Below, one piece after another: positions 6,638-12,329 of a stretch of 12,329 bases of DNA. Position 1 is the stretch's first letter, and the number at the start of each line of letters is the position of its first letter. Position numbers and translations under genes: made by a program. This stretch comes from Fidelibacterota bacterium (GTDB taxonomy: Bacteria > Fidelibacterota > UBA2242). The notes under the pieces were generated by a model. That model saw only the letters and a program-made list of their open reading frames with translations, was not told where the DNA came from and did no database searches. The stretch covers positions 1-12,329 of the forward strand of contig JAUSPJ010000108.1 in assembly GCA_030655795.1 (NCBI GenBank), read 5' to 3'.

Positions 6638-7333
6638 ATGAGCGAACTTGAAAAGCTTCGGCAAGAGGCTTTGGAGTTTGAGATGCAGGGTAAAATCGGG
6701 AAAGCGATTGAAAAGCTCAACGAGCTTCTTAAAGTTGATCCTGAGCAGTACGACCTGCGTGTAAAACTGGGCGAGTTGTATTATGTATCCGGCGAGATTA
6801 AGAAGTCTATCAAGGAGTTTGAGGAAGTAATCAAAATAAAACCAGATTATACGTTTGCACTGTACCGTTTGGGAATATCCTATTTTCGGGCAACCCGTTT
6901 CACGGACGCCATCGATGTGTTTCATCATATCAATGCCGTAGAACCGGAACTGTACATGTCGTCTTACTGGGAAGGTCTGGCCCACTACCACAAAGGTCAA
7001 TTCAAACGCAGTATTGATGCCTATATGCGGTTAACGGAAAACAGTCCCAGCGGAACTTTGGGTTATTATCAGCTGGCAATCGTTTATATATCTTCTGGAA
7101 AATACGAAGAAGCCATTCGCTGTCTCAAGGAAATTCTGAAAGAAGATCCCAATATAGTTTCGGTTAACTATCATTTGGCACTGGCTTATCTGGGAATTGA
7201 CAATCAGGATTACGCGATAAAACATTTAAAGAAGGTTGTCGAACTGGATCCCGAGCACTTCGATGCAAAACGACGGCTGAAAATATTGACAGATCCGGAA
7301 GATCTGTATACATTCGAGGTTCCTCCATTATAA
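6638..7333 (+). CDS. Six-repeat TPR protein
   Basis: A 231-residue soluble protein built almost wholly of tetratricopeptide repeats. There is no signal peptide and no other domain. The repeat-ending prolines fall at residues 35, 69, 103, 137, 171 and 205, exactly 34 apart, so there are six regular repeats, followed by a short C-terminal tail (KILTDPEDLYTFEVPPL). TPR arrays bind peptides or proteins; the partner cannot be read from sequence. The gene lies 25 bases upstream of the hydrogenase small-subunit gene on the same strand, which suggests a role in assembling, scaffolding or regulating the hydrogenase/Hdr complex. That is inference from position only. ATG 6638 has GGAAGGGA seven bases upstream. 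No gene symbol is justified. Confidence 0.88.
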   Translation: MSELEKLRQEALEFEMQGKIGKAIEKLNELLKVDPEQYDLRVKLGELYYVSGEIKKSIKEFEEVIKIKPDYTFALYRLGISYFRATRFTDAIDVFHHINAVEPELYMSSYWEGLAHYHKGQFKRSIDAYMRLTENSPSGTLGYYQLAIVYISSGKYEEAIRCLKEILKEDPNIVSVNYHLALAYLGIDNQDYAIKHLKKVVELDPEHFDAKRRLKILTDPEDLYTFEVPPL

Positions 7334-7358
7334 ACATAAAACAATCTGAGGAGATTGT

Positions 7359-8327
7359 ATGACGAAACCAAAAGTGGCTTTCTATTGGTGTGCATCCTGC
7401 GGCGGTTGTGAGGAGGCGGTTGTTGATCTGGCAGAAGATATCCTGAAAGTGGTTGATGCGGTTGATATCGTACTCTGGCCGGTGGCGATGGATTTTAAAA
7501 AGAGTGATATCGAGGCGATGGCCGATGGGTCTATCGCAGTATCTTTTATCAACGGAGCGGTCAGGACATCCGAGCAGGATGAATGGGCCAAACTCTTACG
7601 CAAAAAATCCGGGCTGGTTGTCGCTTTTGGAGCCTGTTCACACCTGGGCGGGATTCCCGGACTGGCCAATTTATCATCCCGGCAGCAGTTGTTTGACACA
7701 ATTTATACACAGGCGCCGACGGTAAATAATCCGAATAAAATTTATCCGCAGACGATTTGCACGGTTGCTGAAGGTGATCTTGAACTGCCGGAAATCCACG
7801 AAGAGGTGCGGGCGCTGGACCAGGTGATCGATGTGGATTATTATCTGCCGGGTTGTGCGCCGCCCCCGAACCTGATCATGGATGCTGTGCTGGCGATTTT
7901 ATCCGGTAATTTACCGGAAAAAGGCGCTGTGCTTGCTCCGGATAAATCGCTTTGCGATACCTGTCCGCGTAAGGACTCCAAGCCTGATAAGCTCAAAATC
8001 AGCGATGTAAAGCGAATTTCCATGACCACTATTCCCGAGGATAAATGTTTCCTGGCAGAGGGGGTGATTTGTCTGGGACCCGCGACCCGATCCGGTTGCG
8101 GTGAACGCTGTATCAACGCCAATATGCCCTGTCGCGGCTGCTTCGGACCGACGAAAGCAGTGCAGGACCAGGGCGCCAAATTCCTGTCCGGATTCAGTTC
8201 ACTGTTTGACAGTGAAGATGAAGCGGAAATAGACGCTTTTGCAGAATCGGTTCTTGATCCGGCCGGACTTTTCTATATGTTCAGTCTCGCATCGTCGCTC
8301 AAAGCAAAATTTCACGATCGTTCATAA
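7359..8327 (+). CDS. mvhG: [NiFe] hydrogenase small subunit, MvhG-like (group 3c)
   Basis: A 322-residue cytoplasmic protein (no Tat signal peptide) matching small subunits of F420-non-reducing, Hdr-linked hydrogenases. The N-terminal flavodoxin-like half carries the proximal [4Fe-4S] ligands: Cys11 and Cys14 in FYWCASCGGCEEA, Cys93 in GACSHLGG, and Cys166 in PGCAPPP. The C-terminal half has further cysteines for two more clusters: Cys230, Cys238, Cys247, Cys251, Cys258 and Cys261 (the last in CRGCFGPT). A Cys199-x2-Cys202 pair lies between the halves. It passes electrons from the [NiFe] site in MvhA towards HdrA. It lies 14 bases before the large-subunit gene. ATG 7359 is preceded by GAGGAG. 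The symbol follows the methanogen homologue. Confidence 0.9.
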   Translation: MTKPKVAFYWCASCGGCEEAVVDLAEDILKVVDAVDIVLWPVAMDFKKSDIEAMADGSIAVSFINGAVRTSEQDEWAKLLRKKSGLVVAFGACSHLGGIPGLANLSSRQQLFDTIYTQAPTVNNPNKIYPQTICTVAEGDLELPEIHEEVRALDQVIDVDYYLPGCAPPPNLIMDAVLAILSGNLPEKGAVLAPDKSLCDTCPRKDSKPDKLKISDVKRISMTTIPEDKCFLAEGVICLGPATRSGCGERCINANMPCRGCFGPTKAVQDQGAKFLSGFSSLFDSEDEAEIDAFAESVLDPAGLFYMFSLASSLKAKFHDRS

Positions 8328-8341
8328 ACAGGGGAATATTT

Positions 8342-9805
8342 ATGGGAACTCGAATAAAAATTGATCCGATCACACGTCTGGAAGGCCATGGGAAAATAGA
8401 CATATTCCTGAATGCCGACGGCGATGTTCAGCAGGCCTATTTCCAGGTGCCGGAACTGCGCGGATTCGAAGAGTTCTGCAAAGGTCGTCTGGCCGAAGAA
8501 CTAGCCCGGATAACACCCCGGATCTGTGGCGTTTGTCCGACAGCTCACCACATGGCATCGGGTAAAGCGCTGGACGATCTCTATCATGTGGACCCGCCGC
8601 CCGCTGCGAAAAAAATTAGGGAACTAATTAATTCAGCATTTATCTTTGAAGACCATGTGCTGCATTTCTTTTATCTGGGCGGACCGGATTTTATCGTCGG
8701 ACCGACTGCTCCCAAAGAGCAGCGCAATATCCTGGGCGTATTGGGTAAAGTCGGTCTGGAAATTGGCGGACAGGTCATTGCAATTCGTAAAAAGGTCCGG
8801 GCGGTTATCGAAAAACAGGGCGGGCGGGTAATCCATCCGGTCTGTAATCTGCCCGGTGGCGTTTCCAAAGGGGTAAAACCCGAGGACGCCGAGCAGTACA
8901 AACACTTAGCCGACGAAATGATCGGTTTTGCTCAATTTACATTAAAGGCATTCAGCGATATTGTTCTGGCGAATCAGGAGTATCTCGATTTAATCGTTGG
9001 TGATATCTATCGCCATGAAACCTACTACATGGGGCTGGTGGATCAGAATAATCATGTTAATCTCTATGATGGAGACATCCGGGTTGTAACCCCTGCAGGC
9101 GATGAATTTGTCAAATTTAAAGCCCGGGATTATCTGAAGCATATCGAAGAGCGCGTTGAACCCTGGAGCTATGTGAAGTTTACTTATCTGAAAGAAATCG
9201 GCTGGAAGGGATTTACCGATGGAAAAGACAGTGGTATCTACCGTGTCGCGCCGCTGGCTCGGTTGAATGCATCGGATGGAATGGCGACTCCATTGGCGCA
9301 GGCGGAATATGAAAAAATGTTTTCTGCACTAGGCGGCAAACCGGCGCACAACACGCTGGCTTATCACTGGGCGCGCCTGGTGGAAGTTTTATATGCGGCT
9401 GAGCGGTTTAAGGAATTAGCGAATGACCCCGAAATTTTATCGCCGGATATTCGCACAATTCCGACTGAAATACCGACTGAAGGAATTGGTGTTGTGGAAG
9501 CGCCGCGTGGAACGCTTTTCCATCACTATAAGACCGACCCAAACGGTCGTGTTACCGATGTGAATCTGATCGTTGCGACGACCAACAATTCAGCTGCAAT
9601 CTGCATGTCGATTGAACGGGCAGCCCGGAAACTGATCAAAAAAGGCAAAGTGGATGATGGGATTCTGAATATGGTGGAAATGGCATTCCGGGCCTATGAT
9701 CCCTGTTTTGCCTGCGCAACTCATTCCCTTCCCGGACAAATGCCGCTGATTGTATCCATTCATAACGATCGGAAGGAAGTAATCCAAAAGTTAGTGAGGG
9801 ATTAA
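8342..9805 (+). CDS. mvhA: [NiFe] hydrogenase large subunit, MvhA-like (group 3c)
   Basis: A 487-residue catalytic subunit that oxidises H2. The L1 motif PRICGVCPTAHH gives the nickel ligands Cys62 and Cys65. The L2 motif DPCFACATH gives Cys455 and Cys458, followed by His461. After His461 comes a 26-residue tail (SLPGQMPLIVS onward), the part normally removed by a maturation endopeptidase after nickel insertion. All four ligand codons are ordinary TGT/TGC, so this is a [NiFe], not [NiFeSe], enzyme. The N-terminus IKIDPITRLEGHGKI is a family hallmark. The position between mvhG and hdrC supports the Mvh (Hdr-linked) subgroup over F420-reducing Frh. No hyp or protease genes for maturation are in the window. 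Ribosome binding site AGGGGAA lies upstream of ATG 8342. Confidence 0.93.
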   Translation: MGTRIKIDPITRLEGHGKIDIFLNADGDVQQAYFQVPELRGFEEFCKGRLAEELARITPRICGVCPTAHHMASGKALDDLYHVDPPPAAKKIRELINSAFIFEDHVLHFFYLGGPDFIVGPTAPKEQRNILGVLGKVGLEIGGQVIAIRKKVRAVIEKQGGRVIHPVCNLPGGVSKGVKPEDAEQYKHLADEMIGFAQFTLKAFSDIVLANQEYLDLIVGDIYRHETYYMGLVDQNNHVNLYDGDIRVVTPAGDEFVKFKARDYLKHIEERVEPWSYVKFTYLKEIGWKGFTDGKDSGIYRVAPLARLNASDGMATPLAQAEYEKMFSALGGKPAHNTLAYHWARLVEVLYAAERFKELANDPEILSPDIRTIPTEIPTEGIGVVEAPRGTLFHHYKTDPNGRVTDVNLIVATTNNSAAICMSIERAARKLIKKGKVDDGILNMVEMAFRAYDPCFACATHSLPGQMPLIVSIHNDRKEVIQKLVRD

Positions 9806-9808
9806 CTC

Positions 9809-10222
9809 ATGACGAAGAATAAAAAAATCAGTTCGCACCGGATCAGCAGTGAAGATTTTGACCAGCTGAAAGATATTTCAGGCGTAAATGTCTATGCCTG
9901 TTATCAGTGCGGCAACTGCTCATCGGCGTGTCCGGCAGTGGAGTTTATGGATATTCCGCCTCATCAGGTCATTCGGATGGTTCAGTTGGGATTTATTGAT
10001 GAACTTGTAAAATCGGAAACGCCCTGGATCTGTGCAGCCTGTATTACCTGCACGGTAAAATGTCCCCGTGGGGTTGACATTGCCAGGGTTATGGAAGGCT
10101 TGAGGCAGCTTGTGTTGCGCAGCGATTTTGAGCATGGCAATCTTTGTGAAATTGATGAAAAACTGCGGAAAAAACTGCCCCAGATAGCATTAATTGCTAA
10201 TTTTCGAAAAACGATCCTTTAG
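9809..10222 (+). CDS. hdrC: Heterodisulfide reductase subunit C (two [4Fe-4S])
   Basis: A 137-residue ferredoxin-like protein with two CxxCxxCxxxCP motifs: Cys31, 34, 37 and 41 (CYQCGNCSSACP) and Cys75, 78, 81 and 85 (CAACITCTVKCP). These bind two [4Fe-4S] clusters that carry electrons from HdrA to HdrB. The overall pattern, including PPHQVIRMVQLG and RGVDIARVMEGLRQ, fits HdrC. It is shorter than many archaeal HdrC proteins (about 180-190 residues), ending soon after LPQIALIANFRKTIL; the difference lies outside the cluster-binding core. The gene starts 3 bases after mvhA, with its ribosome binding site (GTGAGGG) inside the end of mvhA, so the two are translationally close. hdrB follows after 14 bases. 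Confidence 0.9.
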   Translation: MTKNKKISSHRISSEDFDQLKDISGVNVYACYQCGNCSSACPAVEFMDIPPHQVIRMVQLGFIDELVKSETPWICAACITCTVKCPRGVDIARVMEGLRQLVLRSDFEHGNLCEIDEKLRKKLPQIALIANFRKTIL

Positions 10223-10236
10223 CTAACGGAGGAGTG

Positions 10237-11115
10237 ATGCAGCTGTCCTACTACCCCGGATGTACATTAAAAACCAATGCGAAAAATTTCGAGAAGTCTG
10301 CATTGGCGGTTCTGAAACACCTCGGCGTCTCCGTCGATGAACTGGCTGACTGGTACTGCTGTGGCGTCTGCTTTTCTCAAACTCAGGACAACCTGATGCA
10401 GCAAATTGCACCGGTTCGCACACTGGTAAAGGCCAAAGAGAGTGGCAATCAGCAGCTGCTGGCGCTGTGTGCAATGTGTTATAATACTCTGAAACGGTCG
10501 ATAGAGTTTATCAAGGACGATGCGGAAAAGCTGCAAACGATCCATCAATTTATGGACCTTGAAACGACGCAGTTTTATGGTAATGAGGTCGATGTTGTCG
10601 ATATATTGACGCTGATAAAACAGATCGGCCTTGAAAAACTGAAAAAATCAATTGTCAAAACCGAGTTTGGTTTGAAAATCGCTTCTTATTATGGATGCAT
10701 GCTGCTGCGACCTAAAGAGCTTGCCATCGATTCAGCGGATGATCCGGTGATTATGGAAGAAATCCTGGCAAGCGCCGGGTGTGAAAATGTCTATTTCCCG
10801 TTTCGAACCGAGTGCTGCGGTTCCTATCAGATTGTGAATGAGCCGGACATTGTCAAAGACCGGGCGAAGAAGATAGTTGGCTCAGCAATAAAAAACGGGG
10901 CCGACTTGATGGTAATGTTATGTCCGCTTTGCTATTTTAACCTGGATGAAGTTCAAAAAGATATTCAAAAAGAGGATAAATCATTTCAGACAATTCCGGT
11001 GCTTTATATTACCCAAGTTCTGGCGCTGTTAATGGGATTAAAACCGGATATCCATGATTTTAGCCTGCATAGTATCGATCCCCGGCCGGTATTAAAAATG
11101 AAGGGCCTGTTATGA
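10237..11115 (+). CDS. hdrB: Heterodisulfide reductase subunit B (two CCG domains)
   Basis: A 292-residue protein with both CCG domains that hold the non-cubane [4Fe-4S] clusters where the disulfide is split. Domain 1 has Cys9 (YYPGC), Cys41-Cys42 (WYCCG), Cys78 and Cys81 (LCAMC). Domain 2 has Cys154 (YYGC), Cys193-Cys194 (ECCG), Cys229 and Cys232 (LCPLC). All ten ligand cysteines are present, so real disulfide reduction is plausible. An extra Cys45 sits close to the first CC pair (CCGVCFSQ), where I would more often expect CCGAT. I chose ATG 10237 over GTG 10234: GGAGG at 10228-10232 is only one base from the GTG but four from the ATG. The stop overlaps the hdrA start (ATGA). Confidence 0.9.
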   Translation: MQLSYYPGCTLKTNAKNFEKSALAVLKHLGVSVDELADWYCCGVCFSQTQDNLMQQIAPVRTLVKAKESGNQQLLALCAMCYNTLKRSIEFIKDDAEKLQTIHQFMDLETTQFYGNEVDVVDILTLIKQIGLEKLKKSIVKTEFGLKIASYYGCMLLRPKELAIDSADDPVIMEEILASAGCENVYFPFRTECCGSYQIVNEPDIVKDRAKKIVGSAIKNGADLMVMLCPLCYFNLDEVQKDIQKEDKSFQTIPVLYITQVLALLMGLKPDIHDFSLHSIDPRPVLKMKGLL

Positions 11116-12329
11116 AAAAGATTGGCGTATTTGTCTGCCATTGCGGAATTAATATTGCATCTACTGTTGATATTCCCAAACTGGTGGAAGACCTGAAGAA
11201 CTATCCGGGCATCGCCTATATTCAGGACTACAAATACATGTGTTCCGATCCCGGCCAAACTCTCGTGAAAGAGAAAATAAAATCAGAGAAACTGGAAGCC
11301 GTGGTAATAGCAGCCTGTTCTCCGACATTGCACGAGAATACATTTCGAATGGCGGTTCAGACCGTGGATATGAATCCCTATAACTGTGAAATCGCCAATA
11401 TCCGGGAGCAGTGCAGCTGGGTTCACAAGGATATTGTGCAGGCAACCGAAAAAGCGAAGCGGATTATCAAATCGGTTGTCGAAAAAGCGCTGCTGAACGA
11501 GGAACTGGAACCGGTAAAGGTACCGGTTACGCGTAAAGCGCTGATTCTGGGCGGCGGTATTGCCGGGATTCAATCCGCCCTGAGTATTGCCAATAGTGGT
11601 TATGAAGTGATCCTGGTGGAAAGGCAATCTTCGATTGGCGGGCGAATGGCGCAACTGTCCGAAACCTTTCCGACACTGGACTGCTCGCAGTGTATCCTGA
11701 CGCCGAAAATGGTGGATGCGGGTCAGCATGAGAATATTCGCCTGATGACCTATTCCGAATTGGAAGATATATCGGGATTTGTGGGTAATTTCAAAGTAAA
11801 AATAAAACAAAAAGCGAAGTATGTTGATTGGGATAAATGCACCGGCTGTGGACTTTGTATTGAGAAGTGTCCCAAAAAAGTACCGTCAGAGTTCGACCAG
11901 GGTTTGGGCAAACGCAAAGCCGTATATACGCCTTTTCCCCAGGCAGTTCCGAATAAACCGGTCATCGAGTGTGAAAACTGTAGCTATTTTAAAACCGGAA
12001 AATGCCGGCTTTGTGAGAAAGTCTGTCCCTTTGATGCGATTAATTTTGATGAAACTGAATCCTTCATTGAAGAAGAGGTGGGCGCGATCGTTGTGGCGAC
12101 CGGTTATGATGTCTATCCTGTTTTGAATATGAGTGAATATGGCGGCGGGAAAATTCCGGATGTAATCGACGGTCTGACCTTTGAACGGATTTTATCGGCC
12201 TCGGGCCCAACCGGCGGTGATGTTAGTCGGCCATCAGATGGTAAAGTTCCCAAAGAATTTGTGTTTATCAAATGTGTTGGTTCCCGGGATCCGGTAAACA
12301 ATTTTCCCTATTGCTCGAAAATCTGCTGT
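11112..12329 (+). CDS. hdrA: Heterodisulfide reductase subunit A (3' end outside window)
   Basis: The first 406 codons of HdrA, the flavin-containing, electron-bifurcating subunit. The start ATG overlaps the hdrB stop (ATGA), implying translational coupling. N-terminal domain cysteines are Cys9 and Cys11 (VCHCG), Cys44, Cys69 (AACSP) and Cys101, fitting the family's N-terminal cluster region. A Rossmann FAD motif follows (ILGGGIAGIQSA, Gly147-Gly152) with Glu170 at the end of the second strand. Cys191 and Cys194 lie in TLDCSQCILTPKM; both codons are plain cysteine (TGC, TGT), so there is no selenocysteine here. A ferredoxin insert has Cys243, 246, 249 and 253 (CTGCGLCIEKCP), then Cys287, 290, 298, 301 and 305. 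The reading frame is open to the last base (YCSKICC), so the remaining FAD and C-terminal ferredoxin parts lie downstream. Confidence 0.92.
   Translation, partial: MKKIGVFVCHCGINIASTVDIPKLVEDLKNYPGIAYIQDYKYMCSDPGQTLVKEKIKSEKLEAVVIAACSPTLHENTFRMAVQTVDMNPYNCEIANIREQCSWVHKDIVQATEKAKRIIKSVVEKALLNEELEPVKVPVTRKALILGGGIAGIQSALSIANSGYEVILVERQSSIGGRMAQLSETFPTLDCSQCILTPKMVDAGQHENIRLMTYSELEDISGFVGNFKVKIKQKAKYVDWDKCTGCGLCIEKCPKKVPSEFDQGLGKRKAVYTPFPQAVPNKPVIECENCSYFKTGKCRLCEKVCPFDAINFDETESFIEEEVGAIVVATGYDVYPVLNMSEYGGGKIPDVIDGLTFERILSASGPTGGDVSRPSDGKVPKEFVFIKCVGSRDPVNNFPYCSKICC

Noticed and set aside
10234..10236. GTG start for hdrB
   Set aside because: It is only one base from the Shine-Dalgarno GGAGG, too close; ATG at 10237 is better spaced.
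11283..11810. Minus-strand open frame of 175 codons
   Set aside because: Antisense to hdrA, whose frame carries the FAD motif and cluster cysteines. Product is rich in His, Arg and Phe as expected of a shadow frame.
11821..12126. Plus-strand open frame of 101 codons within hdrA
   Set aside because: It overlaps the two ferredoxin motifs of HdrA in another frame. The HdrA frame explains the sequence fully.
7359..12329. Selenocysteine (in-frame TGA) in the hydrogenase or HdrA
   Set aside because: The nickel-ligand and HdrA cysteine codons are all TGT or TGC, and the frames run through without internal TGA.
1..12329. tRNA, rRNA, CRISPR array or intact insertion sequence
   Set aside because: I found no cloverleaf-like sequence, no rRNA signature, no regularly spaced direct repeats and no transposase reading frame.

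Overview
The window looks bacterial. Most genes have Shine-Dalgarno sites and are packed into operons. The gene families (Ntn-hydrolase C69 dipeptidase, YjbQ, PTS EIIA, CheY-like receiver, two-subunit class I fumarase) are typical of bacteria. The oxygen-sensitive Fe-S enzymes and the hydrogenase/heterodisulfide-reductase genes point to a strict anaerobe. I cannot name a phylum from the sequence. Base composition is moderate in the genes and very AT-rich in the long gap before the fumarase genes.

Layout. (1) Positions 1-1592, minus strand: a UPF0047/YjbQ gene followed by an exported C69-family dipeptidase that runs off the left edge. (2) Positions 1738-3822, plus strand: a CPA2-type cation/proton antiporter followed closely by a protein that joins a PTS EIIA domain to a second, possibly PII-like, domain. 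This looks like a transporter with its own cytosolic regulator. (3) Positions 3865-4227, minus strand: a stand-alone receiver domain. (4) Positions 4228-4975: a gap of about 750 bases holding a GC-rich palindromic element, the decayed remains of a second receiver gene (two in-frame stops and one frameshift), and an AT-rich leader for the next operon. (5) Positions 4976-6392: alpha and beta subunits of class I fumarate hydratase, starting from TTG behind a very strong ribosome binding site. (6) Positions 6638-12329: a tight operon encoding a six-repeat TPR protein, the small and large subunits of a group 3c-like [NiFe] hydrogenase (MvhG, MvhA), and heterodisulfide reductase HdrC, HdrB and HdrA (HdrA is cut by the right edge).

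How the genes fit together. By family knowledge, MvhAG oxidises H2 and passes electrons to HdrABC. The HdrA flavin then bifurcates them, reducing ferredoxin and a disulfide at the HdrB non-cubane clusters. All cluster and active-site cysteines I can check are present, including both CCG motifs of HdrB, so the complex looks functional. The usual adaptor subunit MvhD is not in the visible part, and the physiological disulfide in a bacterium is not known. The TPR protein heads the operon and may help assembly or act as a scaffold; that is inference. The points I find most worth a second look are this H2-dependent Hdr operon with its TPR gene, the EIIA fusion beside the antiporter, and the receiver pseudogene behind a GC-rich hairpin.
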